A stretch of 59,754 nt of DNA from Pseudomonadota bacterium (GCA_021816585.1 JAKAXL010000015.1:1-59754), one strand, 5' to 3'. Shown: positions 26,388 to 36,078, numbered from the stretch's first letter. Numbers and translations are program-made. Notes: generated by a model from the sequence alone, not told the origin.

Positions 26388-27827
26388 TCAGTGCACGGTG
26401 CAGACCATGCAGGGGTCGAAGGACCGCACCACGTGCTGCACCGCCGCGCCGGGCGCTCCGTCGGCGGCCACCGGCGTTCCCACCAGCGCCTGCTCGAGCG
26501 CGCCCGGGGTGCCGCCGGCGTCCCGGGGCGAGAAATTCCAGGTTGTCGGGGCGATGATCTGGTAGGTGTGGATGCGTCCCTTGTGGATGCGCAGCCAGTG
26601 TCCCAGGCTGCCGCGCGCGGCTTCCACCAGCCCCGCGCCTTCGGCCTCCTCCGGCAGCGTGGCCACGTGACAGAAGGGCTCTCCGGGCCGCAGTTGCGCG
26701 ATCCAGGCTTCCATCGCCGGCGGGACCAGCGCCAGTTCCAGCATGCGCGCGACCACGCGCGCATGCACATCGCCGCCGTCGCGCGCCAGCTCGCGTGCCA
26801 GGGGATGTCCGTGCACCACCTGGCGCGCCAGCGCACCGGTCTCCATCACGTCTCCACCCAGCCTGGGGGCCTTGCACCAGCTGTAGGCCGCGGGATTGTC
26901 CAGGCTGGGGCGCGTGCTGGCCTGCGAGGGGTGGGACGGCTGCGCGGGCCCGGCCATCCACGCATGGGACAGGTCCTCGGTGATTCGCGCAGCGTCCAGC
27001 GCGCGCGGGCTGCCGTTCCAGCTGCCCGGGGCGAACAGATGCGCGCCGTCGACCTCGTAGGCGCCGTAGCTGAGAAAGCGCCCGGCTCCGCGCCCCAGGC
27101 GCCGCAGGTCCAGTCGCTCGGAAATCCGCAGGAAATGGGCGAAGTCGCCGCGCGGATGGGCAGCGGCCCAATCGCGCAGCGCCGCGGCCGAGTCGATGCG
27201 GGCGACGTTTTCCAGCCGGTCGTCGAACAGGGTCTGCTCGAGAAAGCGCCGGAACAGCCCGACGACGTTGCGCAGCTGCACCTTTTCCTGGGCTTCGATG
27301 GCCCGCGTGGTGCCCCCCGGCTGAAGCGCCAGGCTGTGGGGCCATTTGCCCGCCAGGATGCCGGTGAGATGCAGGAAGCCGGCGCGCGCCGGCAGCATGT
27401 CCCGCGACGCGCTGCCGGTCTGCGCCGTGAAGCGTGTGGCGGCTTCGGCGTGGCCTGCATGGCGCGCGTACTCGGCGCGCGCGAAATCGGGCATGAAGAA
27501 CAGGTAGAAATGGGTCAGGTGGTCGGTCAGGTTCTCGCAGGCCAGCACCAGGTTGGACGCGAGCTCGCCGTTGCGCGCCGCCTGCAGCCCGGCGGCGGCG
27601 CGCAGCGCCGCCGCGGCGGCCATCGATTGCGACACCGAGCAGATGCCGCAGATGCGCGGCGTGTACACCAGGGCGTCGCGCGGATCCTTGCCCACGAGCA
27701 TGGATTCGAAGCCGCGGTAGAGGGGCGAATTCACCCAGGCCGCGCGCACAGCCCCGTCCTCGATGTCGACCTGGACCTCCAGGTCGCCCTCGACGCGGTT
27801 GAAGGGGCCCAGGATGCGCCTTGTCAT
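26388..27827 (-). CDS. hoxC: Regulatory (H2-sensing) [NiFe]-hydrogenase large subunit HoxC/HupV
   Basis: Large subunit of the cytoplasmic hydrogen sensor (group 2b). It has the N-terminal Ni ligands in RICGICSVSQ and the C-terminal pair in DPCMVC. The chain stops three residues after that (TVH) with no extension to be cleaved, exactly as in HoxC/HupV and unlike catalytic hydrogenases, so it needs no HoxM-type protease. The length is 479 residues. The start lies one base from the hoxB stop. With HoxB and HoxJ it should form the complex that reports H2 to HoxA. Confidence 0.95.
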   Translation of the reverse strand: MTRRILGPFNRVEGDLEVQVDIEDGAVRAAWVNSPLYRGFESMLVGKDPRDALVYTPRICGICSVSQSMAAAAALRAAAGLQAARNGELASNLVLACENLTDHLTHFYLFFMPDFARAEYARHAGHAEAATRFTAQTGSASRDMLPARAGFLHLTGILAGKWPHSLALQPGGTTRAIEAQEKVQLRNVVGLFRRFLEQTLFDDRLENVARIDSAAALRDWAAAHPRGDFAHFLRISERLDLRRLGRGAGRFLSYGAYEVDGAHLFAPGSWNGSPRALDAARITEDLSHAWMAGPAQPSHPSQASTRPSLDNPAAYSWCKAPRLGGDVMETGALARQVVHGHPLARELARDGGDVHARVVARMLELALVPPAMEAWIAQLRPGEPFCHVATLPEEAEGAGLVEAARGSLGHWLRIHKGRIHTYQIIAPTTWNFSPRDAGGTPGALEQALVGTPVAADGAPGAAVQHVVRSFDPCMVCTVH

Positions 27828-27828
27828 C

Positions 27829-28830
27829 TCACTTGCTCCGCTTGATCGAAGGCCGGACCTGGATGTGGTCCGACACCGCGTTGCGCCGCAGGCGCTCGGG
27901 CGTCGCCGCCTTGGACAGCGAGGCCAGCGCGACGAACCAGGCCTTGGGCATGTCGCTGGGCAGCCCGACCGGGATGCCGCCGATCTTGCGGGTCTCGGTG
28001 AAGGGCCGGCCGGGCTCCTCGAAGCCGGGGGCCGTGCAATTGATGCAGGCGTGCCCGCCCTTCAGGCAGGAGCCGCCGCCGTTCCAGGGACGCACGTTGC
28101 AGTCGGCCCGCGCCTGCGTGCCCAGGCAGCCCATGTGTTCCATCATGCAGCCCTGGTCGGAGGGCTTCTCCGCGCTGGCCTTGAATTCGTAGTATTCGTT
28201 GCGCGGGCAGCCGTGGTGCACCAGGTGGTCGGTGTAGCTGCGCGGGCGGGCAAGTTCGTCCAGTGCGTCGCGCCCCAGTTCCCCCTGCGCGAGCTGCGCC
28301 AGGGCCTCGGTGACCCAGCCGGGATGGACCGGACAGCCGGCGACGTTGACCACCGGAAGACCTCCGTTCGAGGCCCAGTCCGCCGGCACCAGCGCCCCGG
28401 GGACCGCGCCGCGGTACTGCAGTCCGCTGGCCTCCGCTTCGTTTGCACCGGCCGCGGTGATGCCGCCGAACGCCGCGCAGCTGCCCACGGCCACCACGTA
28501 GCGGGCACGGGCGGCGAGATCGGCAAGCCAGTCGCGCATCGGTCGGCCGCTGCCGGCCAGCATGTGAAAGCGCCCGCTGCCGTCCGGCCCATGCACCACG
28601 GAGCCTTCCAGGCACAGGATGTCCAGGCGCTGTTCGCCCCGCACGATGGCGCGCAGCAGATCCAGGAATTCGTCCCCGCTGCTCTGGCTCAGCGACGGGT
28701 GCCACAGCAGGTCGATGCCGGCCAGGTCGAGGGCCGCGTACAGATCCGGCCCCTCGGCGTTGAGCAGGGACATGCTGCACCCGCCGCAGCCCCCGGACTG
28801 CAGCCACAGCAGGTTCAGGCGTTCAGCCAT
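27829..28830 (-). CDS. hoxB: Regulatory hydrogenase small subunit HoxB/HupU
   Basis: Electron-transfer subunit of the H2 sensor. It starts directly with LNLLWLQSGGCGGCSMSLL and has no Tat leader and no membrane anchor, so it stays in the cytoplasm. The proximal cluster uses the standard CGGC arrangement (compare CTCC in HoxK). VGSCAAFGGI and the C-terminal cysteine block (CLGTQARADC ... CLKGGHACINC) are in place. The 333-residue gene overlaps hoxJ by 8 bp and is followed by hoxC. Confidence 0.95.
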   Translation of the reverse strand: MAERLNLLWLQSGGCGGCSMSLLNAEGPDLYAALDLAGIDLLWHPSLSQSSGDEFLDLLRAIVRGEQRLDILCLEGSVVHGPDGSGRFHMLAGSGRPMRDWLADLAARARYVVAVGSCAAFGGITAAGANEAEASGLQYRGAVPGALVPADWASNGGLPVVNVAGCPVHPGWVTEALAQLAQGELGRDALDELARPRSYTDHLVHHGCPRNEYYEFKASAEKPSDQGCMMEHMGCLGTQARADCNVRPWNGGGSCLKGGHACINCTAPGFEEPGRPFTETRKIGGIPVGLPSDMPKAWFVALASLSKAATPERLRRNAVSDHIQVRPSIKRSK

Positions 28831-30187
28831 GGGCGGTCTCCAGCGGCAGTTCGAGGGTGAATTCGGCTCCCCCCTCGGGATGGTTGCGCACCGTCAGCGA
28901 GCCGGCGCATTGCTCGGTGGCCAGGCCGTAGCTGATGTACAGGCCCAGCCCGGTTCCCTTGCCCACCGGCTTGGTCGTGAAAAAGGGATCGAACACCCGC
29001 AGCAGGTTGTCCTCGGCGATGCCAGGCCCATGGTCGCGCACCTGCACGTGCGCCCATCCGTCCTGCGCGCTCACGCGCAGATTCAGGCGCGGCGGATCGA
29101 CCGATTCCATGGCGTCGAAGGCGTTCTGCAACAGGTTGATCAGGATCTGCTGCACATGGCCCTCGCTGCTGCGCACCATCAGTTCGGGCGGCAGGTCCAG
29201 CTCGATCTGCGCCTGGGCGCGCACTGTCTTGCTGACCCAGGCCAGGCTCGACTCGACCACCCTGCACAGGTCGAAATCGCGTTGCTTCTGGCGCTGCGGT
29301 GTGGCGAAGCGGCGCAGGTTCTGCACGATTTCGCTGACCCGCTCGGCGCCTTCCAGCGAGCCGGCGATCAAGGGCACGAGGTCGTCGAGAATGCGATCGA
29401 TCCGGTGGGTCTGGCGCGCCTGCGCGATCAGCTCGGGCGCCGCGCCGCTCTGCACCAGCGCCAGGTAGTCGCGCAGGCGCTCGCCGTAGCGCTGCAGGGT
29501 GTGCATGTTGCCGAACACGAAACTGATCGGGTTGTTCAGTTCGTGCGCCACCCCCGCCACCAGGCGCCCCAGCGAGGCCATCTTCTCCGACTGCAGGAGC
29601 TGCTGCTGGGTGGTCTTGAGCTGGCGATGGGCTTCCTGCAGCGCGCGGTAGGCGCGCCGCAGCTCTCCCAGCGGACGGCCGCTGACCACCATGCCCGAGA
29701 GCATGCCCTCGCTGTCGTAGCGGGGGCTGCAGTTCACCGCCAGCGGCACCGCCTCGCCGCCGGCCCCGAGGATCTCGATCTCGCAGTCCAGGATGTCGCC
29801 GCCGCGCACGTGCTTGCGGAACTCGGCGACGGTGTGCGCCGCCTGGGGCGCGAACAGCGCCGTCAGTTCGGTACCCAGAAGCTGCTGCTCGCTGCGCCCC
29901 AGGAGGTCGACCATGGCCTTGTTGGCGCGCTGGATGCGCCCATGCACATCGGTGACGACCAGCACGTCGGACATGGACGACAGCACGCTGTCGATGAAGC
30001 GCTGCGCGTCCTCCAGCGCCGAGTTCTTCTCTTCCAGGTCCACCTGATGGCGCACGAGGTCGGCATAGATGTCGTCCATGCGCTGGACCACCTCGATCCA
30101 GGCCTCCTCGCCCAGGCCGGGCGGGGTCGCGGGCGCCGCCGGCAGGGGGCGCGGGGCCGACGCGGCGAAGCGGCGTTGCTCAGCCAT
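28823..30187 (-). CDS. hoxJ: Sensor histidine kinase HoxJ/HupT
   Basis: Kinase that, together with the H2-sensing hydrogenase, controls HoxA. A PAS domain (about 60-185) is followed by the phosphorylation site GVAHELNNPISFVFGN, with a conserved H-box histidine, and the ATPase domain with VQQILINLLQNAFDAM (N box), VRDHGPGIAEDNL (G1) and GKGTGLGLYISYGL (G2). There is no transmembrane helix, as expected for HoxJ. In this family the phosphorylated regulator is usually the inactive form. It overlaps hoxA by 8 bp and hoxB by 8 bp. Confidence 0.95.
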   Translation of the reverse strand: MAEQRRFAASAPRPLPAAPATPPGLGEEAWIEVVQRMDDIYADLVRHQVDLEEKNSALEDAQRFIDSVLSSMSDVLVVTDVHGRIQRANKAMVDLLGRSEQQLLGTELTALFAPQAAHTVAEFRKHVRGGDILDCEIEILGAGGEAVPLAVNCSPRYDSEGMLSGMVVSGRPLGELRRAYRALQEAHRQLKTTQQQLLQSEKMASLGRLVAGVAHELNNPISFVFGNMHTLQRYGERLRDYLALVQSGAAPELIAQARQTHRIDRILDDLVPLIAGSLEGAERVSEIVQNLRRFATPQRQKQRDFDLCRVVESSLAWVSKTVRAQAQIELDLPPELMVRSSEGHVQQILINLLQNAFDAMESVDPPRLNLRVSAQDGWAHVQVRDHGPGIAEDNLLRVFDPFFTTKPVGKGTGLGLYISYGLATEQCAGSLTVRNHPEGGAEFTLELPLETAHG

Positions 30188-31655
30188 GGCCGGCCCATTC
30201 CGCGATCTGTTCGATCTTCTCCAGGCCGTAGCGCTCGAGCTTGCTGCGCAGCCCCACGCGCGACAGGCCCAGCTCCTGGGCCGCGCGGGTCTTGTTCCAG
30301 CGATGCCGGATCAGCGTCTCCTTGACGATGCGCGCCTCCAGCGATTCCATGCGCTCCTTCAGCGAACCGTCGAGCCCGGCCAGCAGGTCCAGCGCGTCGG
30401 CCGCCTCCTCGGTGGTACCCCGCAGGATGTGCGGGGAGATCCATTCGGCGCCGAGCTCGTCGCCGGTGGCCAGCACGAGCATGCGCTTGACCTCGTTCTG
30501 CAACTCGCGCACGTTGCCGGGCCAGTCGTAGGCCTGCAGGCAGCTCAGGGCCTCGCGGCTGAACCCTCGCACCGACTTGCCCAGGGTGCGCATCGCATCG
30601 TCGAGCAGCGCCTTGGCCAGCACGCCGATGTCGCCCCTGCGATCGCGCAGCGGAGGAATCGCGATGCTGATGGTCGCCAGACGGTAATACAGATCCTGCC
30701 GGAACCGGCCCGACCGTACCTCCTCCTTGAGGTCGCGGTGCGTGGCGGCCAGTACGCGCACGTCGACCGTGCGGCGGGTGTTGCTGCCCAGCGGGCGAAT
30801 GTCGCCCTCCTGCAGCACCCGCAGCAACTTCACCTGGAAGGCGGGGGAAATGTCGCCCACTTCGTCAAGGAAGATCGTGCCGCCGTTGGCACGCTCGAAC
30901 AGGCCGATGCGGTCTTCCACCGCGCCGGTGAAGGCGCCGCGTTTGTGGCCGAACAGTTCGCTTTCCAACAGGTCGTCTGGCAGGGCGCCGCAGTTCTCGG
31001 CGACGAAGGGCTTGTCGCCGCGCAGGCTGTTGTAGTGCAGGGCGCGCGCGAACAATTCCTTGCCCGTGCCGGATTCGCCGCACACCATCACGTTGACGTC
31101 GTAGGTGGAGATGGTGCGCACCGTGTCGCACACCGCGTTGAGCGGGCTGTCGGGCGCGCGGATGATACCCTGGTCCCAGTCGAAGCGGGTCTGCAGAATG
31201 CGGCGTTTTTCCTGCAGACTGTCGCTCAGGGTGGCTGGCTTGAGCTTCAACTCGATGGAGAGTTGTTCGTTTTCGCGCTGCAGGCGAAACAGATCCACAG
31301 CGTTGTGCAACTTCAGCAGCAAGTCTGACGGTGTCCACGGTTTGCTGATGAACTGGTAGATGCCGGCTTCGTTGATCGCTTCGATGAGGTCTTCAGAATC
31401 GGTGTAGCCGGAGAGGATGATGCGAATCACTTCAGGCCACTGCTGCCTTACTCGGCAGAGAAATTCCACGCCGGTGGTCTCGGGCATACGCTGATCACAC
31501 AATATCACCTGCACCCATTCCCTGGCGAGCAGCGCCTCCGCGGCGGCCGCGCTGGTGGCGCGCAGGACCTCGAAATCCTCCTCGAGCACCCGCTCCAGGG
31601 CCTCGAGGGAGCGGATCTCGTCGTCGACGATGAGCACGCAGGGTTTGGTGGACAT
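30180..31655 (-). CDS. hoxA: NtrC-type sigma-54-dependent activator HoxA/HupR
   Basis: Transcriptional activator of the hydrogenase genes. With the ATG at 31655 it has 491 residues: a receiver domain (VLIVDDE; phospho-acceptor in ILCDQRMPET; lysine in FISKPW), an AAA+ domain with Walker A GESGTGKELFA, the sigma-54 contact loop GAFTGA and Walker B GGTIFLDEVGD, and a Fis-type helix-turn-helix (RHRWNKTRAAQELGLSRVGL). The GAFTGA loop fits the -24/-12 promoters seen at 37.18 and 37.47 kb. It lies 8 bp after hypB. Confidence 0.96.
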   Translation of the reverse strand: MSTKPCVLIVDDEIRSLEALERVLEEDFEVLRATSAAAAEALLAREWVQVILCDQRMPETTGVEFLCRVRQQWPEVIRIILSGYTDSEDLIEAINEAGIYQFISKPWTPSDLLLKLHNAVDLFRLQRENEQLSIELKLKPATLSDSLQEKRRILQTRFDWDQGIIRAPDSPLNAVCDTVRTISTYDVNVMVCGESGTGKELFARALHYNSLRGDKPFVAENCGALPDDLLESELFGHKRGAFTGAVEDRIGLFERANGGTIFLDEVGDISPAFQVKLLRVLQEGDIRPLGSNTRRTVDVRVLAATHRDLKEEVRSGRFRQDLYYRLATISIAIPPLRDRRGDIGVLAKALLDDAMRTLGKSVRGFSREALSCLQAYDWPGNVRELQNEVKRMLVLATGDELGAEWISPHILRGTTEEAADALDLLAGLDGSLKERMESLEARIVKETLIRHRWNKTRAAQELGLSRVGLRSKLERYGLEKIEQIAEWAGHG

Positions 31656-31663
31656 GCCGGGCC

Positions 31664-32584
31664 TCAGCGGGTCGCGGTCGCGGGCGACGCCGGGGCGCGG
31701 CCGATCTGCCGCGCCGCATGCTGCAGGCGCAGCCACTCGTACCAGGACTCCAGACCTTCGCCGCTGCGCGCGGAAAGCTGCAGGATCTGCAGTCCAGGAT
31801 GGACCTGCCGCGCGGCGTCGATGCAGCGCGCGACGTCGAAGTCCACGTGGGGAAGCAGATCGATCTTGTGAATCAGCATCAGGTCGGCGGCCTCGAACAT
31901 GTCGGGATACTTCAGCGGTTTGTCCTCCCCCTCGGTGACCGAGAGGATGGCCACCTTGCAGGCCTCGCCGAGGTCGAAGGCCGCGGGGCAGACCAGGTTG
32001 CCCACATTCTCGATGAACAGGATCGAGCCGGGCTCGATGTCGAGGTGTTCGACCGCGTGGCCGACCGTATGGGCGTCCAGGTGGCAGCCCTTGCCGGTGT
32101 TGACCTGCACGCTGGGAACTCCGGTGGCGCGGATGCGCTCGGCGTCCAGCGAGGTCTGCTGGTCGCCCTCGATCACCGCGAAGCGCAGGCCCTGGCGCAG
32201 ATCGGTGAGGGTGCGCGCCAGCAGCGTGGTCTTGCCCGAGCCGGGACTCGACACCAGGTTCAGCGCCAGCACGCCGCGCTGAGCGAACAGGCGTCGGTTG
32301 TCGCGCGCCAGGGCGTCGTTGTGCCCGAGGATGTCGCGCTCGATCTCGACCATGCGCGCCGGGCTCATTCCCGGAGCATGGGAATGCAGCGCCTGGGCAG
32401 GCGCGCGCCCGGCGCGCGCGTCGCGGGCATGGTCGTGGCCGTGGTCGTGGTCGTGCCCATGGTCATGTCCATGGTCATGGCCATGGTCATGGCCGTGCCC
32501 ATGCTCGTGCGCATGGTCGTGCCCGCCCGGCACGTGTCCTTCGATGCGCGCCTCCCCGCCGGAACATCCGCATACGGTACACAT
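31664..32584 (-). CDS. hypB: Hydrogenase nickel incorporation GTPase HypB
   Basis: GTPase that delivers nickel to the large subunit with HypA. It begins [10 protein letters not shown] with the N-terminal high-affinity Ni site, then has a very His-rich stretch of about 35 residues (GHDH repeats), then the G domain: P-loop [25 protein letters not shown], and [12 protein letters not shown]. The histidine block indicates nickel storage. 306 residues. It is 2 bp from hypA. Confidence 0.97.
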   Translation of the reverse strand: MCTVCGCSGGEARIEGHVPGGHDHAHEHGHGHDHGHDHGHDHGHDHDHGHDHARDARAGRAPAQALHSHAPGMSPARMVEIERDILGHNDALARDNRRLFAQRGVLALNLVSSPGSGKTTLLARTLTDLRQGLRFAVIEGDQQTSLDAERIRATGVPSVQVNTGKGCHLDAHTVGHAVEHLDIEPGSILFIENVGNLVCPAAFDLGEACKVAILSVTEGEDKPLKYPDMFEAADLMLIHKIDLLPHVDFDVARCIDAARQVHPGLQILQLSARSGEGLESWYEWLRLQHAARQIGRAPASPATATR

Positions 32585-32586
32585 GG

Positions 32587-32928
32587 TCAGTCCACCTCCA
32601 ATTCCTGAATGCTCAAATCGTCGCCACCCTGCAGCACCGTCTGATGCCCGCCACAGTCGGGACAGGCCTCATGGCGCCGGGAGACGCGGACCTGGGCGGC
32701 GCAGTGCATGCACCAGACCACCCCGGGGATCTTGCGAATGTCCAGTTCGGCGTCGCGGGCCACCCCGCCGGCCGCGACCGCGCCGAAACAAAAGCGCAGC
32801 GCCTCCGGGTCGACCGCCGCGAGTTCCCCGACCCGCAGCACGACCCGGCGCACCCGCCCGAAGTTCTGCGCCCGCGCCTGTTCCTCGATGATCTGCACGA
32901 TGCTCTCGCAAAGCGACATCTCATGCAT
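32587..32928 (-). CDS. hypA: Hydrogenase nickel incorporation protein HypA
   Basis: Nickel metallochaperone. It has the N-terminal Ni site [11 protein letters not shown], a glutamate-rich middle, and a zinc site made of two CxxC pairs (CMHC ... CPDC). 113 residues, normal length. The start overlaps the end of hoxV by 8 bp. Confidence 0.96.
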   Translation of the reverse strand: MHEMSLCESIVQIIEEQARAQNFGRVRRVVLRVGELAAVDPEALRFCFGAVAAGGVARDAELDIRKIPGVVWCMHCAAQVRVSRRHEACPDCGGHQTVLQGGDDLSIQELEVD

Positions 32929-34057
32929 GATGCACCTCCACTGTACGCATGGCCGCGGTTCGCTGGGAGCCCGGCGGAAGCTCGGCGGGCGGCAGCATCA
33001 CGCGCGCCGGTACGCAGGGATCCACCGCCAGCATAACCAGTCGCGCCTGCCGGCGCAGCGTCGGCCAGGCACCCGGGCCGATGGCTCCCAGCAGCCGGGC
33101 GCACAGCCCCCGCGGGTGGGTGTTCCATTCCGTGGGCGCGACGATGCGGTAGCGCCGGATGCACCCTTCCGCGTCGAGCTCGGCATGGTGCAGCACACGA
33201 CCCCGCGCGCAATCGGCCCAACCCAGGCCGTTCCCGCAGGGCTCGGAAGGCAGGTCGTCGCCGCGCTGCAAGGCCTCGACGGTCGCGGCGACGTCGATCA
33301 GCCGCCCCACGAAGCGCGCCAGCAGGCCGTGCCCGGCGCAGGCGCGCGCCAAGGGGTGCCTGCGTTGCCGGGCCGCGGGTCCGGACTCCAGGCATTGGCC
33401 GTCCAGCTCGGGCTGGCGCGTGAACTCCAGCGTGTCGTCGCCGGCCATGCAGGCCTGGATGCGCAGCGGATCCTGGTCCTCCAGCGCGGCGAGCCCATCC
33501 ACCGCCGACGCCGCGGGTTCGTCGAACAAGCGATGCACGAATTCCGCGGCCGCACCGGCACCCTGGCGCGCCCAGGCCTGCAGTTCGCCGACGCCGCGCA
33601 GTTCGAGCCAGCGGGCGGCCGGCATGCAGAAAACCTCCCGGGCAGCCCAGTCCGCCAGCTCGCGCAGGCCCCGGTCGTCGGCCTGCGCGGCTTGCGACAG
33701 GCGCAGTATGTCCACGGCAGCGTCGCGTCGCGGCTCCAACTCGAGCGCCTGCGGCCATTCGCACAGGATCTGCAGGAACTGCTCCCGCAGGGATTCGAGG
33801 CCGACCAGCCGATGGCTGGCGACTCGCTCGCCGGGCCCGGGCGTGAGGGCCGCGCGCAGCGCGTCGGCCCCCGCGGCCTGGTGCGCCTGGGAGCAGACCG
33901 CGAACAGCCGCGGCAGCATGCGCAGCGCCTGCTCGGCACCGCGCCCCTCCAGCAGGCGCACGATGTGCAGCGGGCGCCGGTTGTGGCTGCGTACCGAGCG
34001 CCCGCCCGGAGTCATCGGGCCGAGCTCGATCTGCAGCTCGATCGGGTCGTGGGTCAC
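32921..34057 (-). CDS. hoxV: Hydrogenase assembly protein HoxV/HupK
   Basis: Large-subunit-like scaffold protein thought to hold the Fe(CN)2CO cofactor during assembly of oxygen-tolerant membrane-bound hydrogenases. The GTG at 34057 overlaps the hoxT stop (GTGA) and gives 378 residues. Its relation to hydrogenase large subunits shows in RIVAPTEWNTHPRGL and DPCVPARV near the end, where one of the usual Ni-ligand cysteines is replaced. Extension to 34549 in the same frame overlaps hoxT and is not real. It sits in the canonical hoxT-hoxV-hypA order. Confidence 0.92.
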   Translation of the reverse strand: MTHDPIELQIELGPMTPGGRSVRSHNRRPLHIVRLLEGRGAEQALRMLPRLFAVCSQAHQAAGADALRAALTPGPGERVASHRLVGLESLREQFLQILCEWPQALELEPRRDAAVDILRLSQAAQADDRGLRELADWAAREVFCMPAARWLELRGVGELQAWARQGAGAAAEFVHRLFDEPAASAVDGLAALEDQDPLRIQACMAGDDTLEFTRQPELDGQCLESGPAARQRRHPLARACAGHGLLARFVGRLIDVAATVEALQRGDDLPSEPCGNGLGWADCARGRVLHHAELDAEGCIRRYRIVAPTEWNTHPRGLCARLLGAIGPGAWPTLRRQARLVMLAVDPCVPARVMLPPAELPPGSQRTAAMRTVEVHHA

Positions 34058-34542
34058 GAAGTTGCGTCCCGGGCGCTGGCGCCCGAACCGAACAGGAAGC
34101 CGCGGCGCGATTTCGCCACGGCGGGCGCGGCCGGCTGGGCGAACACCAGGTCCATCGCCGCTTGCGCCGCCTGCAAGGCCTGCTGCTGGGAGTCGAAGTC
34201 CTGCATTGGGGAGAACAGCGAGCCCGCCAGATGGTGGCCGAGTTCCGGCAGGTGCGTGCACAGCAGTTCGTAGCTGCCGCTGGGCAGGTCCACGCTGCAC
34301 GCGCGTCCGGCCGGCAGGGGCGCGAGCGGCGGCTCGCCGGGCAGGGGCAGGGCGAGCAGGTTCATGCACCAGGGGGTGATCAGCACCCCCAGCGCGTGCT
34401 TGTTCCATGCACGCAGTTCGGGCATGCGTACCTGCAGCCGGGGATTGGCGATGGGCACGCCCCGCATGTTCTCGCGCTGCACCCGCGCGTACGCCTGCTC
34501 CACCGCGTGGGCGAGGGCATCGAGTCGTTCGGCCGGGGTCAT
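34054..34542 (-). CDS. hoxT: Hydrogenase assembly chaperone HoxT/HupJ (HybE family)
   Basis: HybE/HoxT-type protein that assists small- or large-subunit maturation before Tat export. From the ATG at 34542 (GAGGAGG upstream) it has 162 residues, including NPRLQVRMPELRAW, GVLITPWCMNLLALP and GSYELLCTHLPELG, the conserved centre of the family. The C-terminus is low-complexity. It lies between the rubredoxin gene hoxR and hoxV, as in Cupriavidus necator. Confidence 0.92.
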   Translation of the reverse strand: MTPAERLDALAHAVEQAYARVQRENMRGVPIANPRLQVRMPELRAWNKHALGVLITPWCMNLLALPLPGEPPLAPLPAGRACSVDLPSGSYELLCTHLPELGHHLAGSLFSPMQDFDSQQQALQAAQAAMDLVFAQPAAPAVAKSRRGFLFGSGASARDATS

Positions 34543-34564
34543 GGAACAACCCTCCTCGCTACGC

Positions 34565-34786
34565 TCATTGTCCCTCCCGCACCACCATGAAGTGCATGGA
34601 TTCGGCGTCGCATTCGGGACATCTCCAATGCGGGGGCAGGCGGCTGAAGGGCGTGCCGGGCGCGATCTGCCAGACCGGGTCGCCCACGGCCGGATCGTAG
34701 ACATGCCAGCAGATCCGGCATTCCAGGCGCGCGTCGTCGCGCAGGCGCGAGGCGTCGCCCAGGTAGGAGCCTTCGAAGGTGTTCAT
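34565..34786 (-). CDS. hoxR: Rubredoxin-type protein HoxR/HupI
   Basis: A 73-residue rubredoxin with the iron site built from CRIC and CPEC. These proteins are needed in oxygen-tolerant hydrogenase operons, probably as electron donors in assembling the special proximal cluster. The ATG overlaps the hoxQ stop by 4 bp. The spacing between the two CxxC pairs is normal. Confidence 0.95.
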   Translation of the reverse strand: MNTFEGSYLGDASRLRDDARLECRICWHVYDPAVGDPVWQIAPGTPFSRLPPHWRCPECDAESMHFMVVREGQ

Positions 34787-35643
34787 GGGAACAGGGCCAC
34801 GATCTCGCGCAGGCGCACCGAGGTATCGGCAAAGTCCTCCGGCGCCGCCAGCGCGACTTCCGGCACGTCGACGATCTCGATGGTGTTGAGGATCAGCGCG
34901 TCCTGCGAATTGAAGAACTTGATCCACCAGACGTTCGGCACCAGCGTGGCGCCCACCCGGCAGTTGCCGTAGCCCCTGGACAGGATGGTGGCCGGGCCGA
35001 CGCCGAGCGCGGCGCCCAGGCAGGCCAGATCCTCCGCGGTCAGAGGCAGCAGGGTCAGGTTGATCACGTGCGCAGGCTGCCCGGGCCGGTAGGCGGCGGA
35101 CTTGTCGGCGATTTCGCTGAGCAGGGCCGGCGCGTTCTGCACGCCCGGCAGCATGGGCATCGACAGCGGCGCGGTGCCGGACGGCACGCCCCAGTCGGGC
35201 GAGCGAATGCCGTGGGGCACGTCGGCCACCTCGATGTGGTCGCTCTGCAGGCGTTGCGCCGAGTCGAAGCGGCGCACCCGCCAGATGCCGGTCAGCACCG
35301 ACTCCTGGGCCCGGACGCTTCCGTCGGGAAGGTCGATGTGCACGCTGACCTCTCCTTCGCCGAGCATCTGGTTGATGCAATCCAGATCGGCTTCGTCCAG
35401 GTGCGACAGGTCGTGGGGCACCGCCTCGTCGCGGCCGGGCACGTAGGTGCGCGTGGTGGCCAGCATGTCCTCCAGCAGGTCGCGCACGCGGTGGCGCAGC
35501 CGCAGGTCCTCGGGTTCCGGCAGTCGGATCGAGCCGTGGGTGAACATCTCCGTGGGCATCGCCATGTACTCGAGGGTGTCGTCCTCGACGGGCTGGCTGC
35601 CGGGGCCGATGGCGACCACCGGGATGTCGATGGGTTTGGGCAT
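34783..35643 (-). CDS. hoxQ: Hydrogenase small-subunit chaperone HoxQ/HupH (HyaF family)
   Basis: Works with HoxO to hold the small subunit HoxK until its iron-sulfur clusters are complete. The start at 35643 gives MPKPIDIPVVAIGPGSQP and 286 residues, the usual length. GYGNCRVGATLVPNVWWIKF and FNSQDALILNTIEI near the C-terminus are diagnostic of HyaF/HupH. It is 10 bp from hoxO. Confidence 0.95.
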   Translation of the reverse strand: MPKPIDIPVVAIGPGSQPVEDDTLEYMAMPTEMFTHGSIRLPEPEDLRLRHRVRDLLEDMLATTRTYVPGRDEAVPHDLSHLDEADLDCINQMLGEGEVSVHIDLPDGSVRAQESVLTGIWRVRRFDSAQRLQSDHIEVADVPHGIRSPDWGVPSGTAPLSMPMLPGVQNAPALLSEIADKSAAYRPGQPAHVINLTLLPLTAEDLACLGAALGVGPATILSRGYGNCRVGATLVPNVWWIKFFNSQDALILNTIEIVDVPEVALAAPEDFADTSVRLREIVALFP

Positions 35644-35653
35644 GGTGCGGACC

Positions 35654-36064
35654 TCAGGCGGGAAGAATGGGAATGCGCGGCGCCGGCGTGCGCACCGGTC
35701 CGGTGTCCAGGAATTCCTGGATGCGCTGCAGGTAGTCGCTCCAGTCGCGGATGCGGCTGATCGCGCCCAGGTATCGCTGTCCGCGCAGGAACACCAGCGC
35801 CGGCCAGATCTCGAATCCGTACAGAGCCTGCAGGGCACGCTCGTCGGCGCGCTCGACGATCCCGGCGCCGAGGCGCCCGTCGAAATGGCGCACCAGTTCG
35901 GGCAGCACGACGGCGACGTCGGAGGCTTCCGGCACCGTGGCCGGATCCCCGCTGAAGTACAGCACGGTGTTCTCGGCCCGTTGCAGCACGGAGTCGAGGT
36001 TCTGCGCGGTCACGCGCGGGTAGCCGAGCTCGTCGCTCAGGCGGTCGATCAGGGCATGGGACAT
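35654..36064 (-). CDS. hoxO: Hydrogenase small-subunit chaperone HoxO/HupG (HyaE family)
   Basis: Thioredoxin-fold protein without active-site cysteines that binds the Tat leader region of the small subunit. The ATG at 36064 with GAGAGGA upstream gives 136 residues; FEIWPALVFLRGQRYLG is typical. In the sequence as given, the frame is also open upstream into hoxL without a stop, so a HoxL-HoxO fusion could formally be read; I interpret this as a frameshift in hoxL. Confidence 0.9.
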   Translation of the reverse strand: MSHALIDRLSDELGYPRVTAQNLDSVLQRAENTVLYFSGDPATVPEASDVAVVLPELVRHFDGRLGAGIVERADERALQALYGFEIWPALVFLRGQRYLGAISRIRDWSDYLQRIQEFLDTGPVRTPAPRIPILPA

Positions 36065-36078
36065 CGTGCGGGGTCCTC

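Noticed and set aside
24004-27345. A 1113-codon frame starting far upstream of HypF
   Set aside because: Residues before the ATG at 26364 overlap hoxC on the same strand in another frame and look like arginine/alanine-rich shadow translation.
26388-30187. A second catalytic hydrogenase
   Set aside because: The large subunit has no C-terminal extension and the small subunit no Tat leader, and both adjoin the kinase gene; this is the regulatory H2 sensor.
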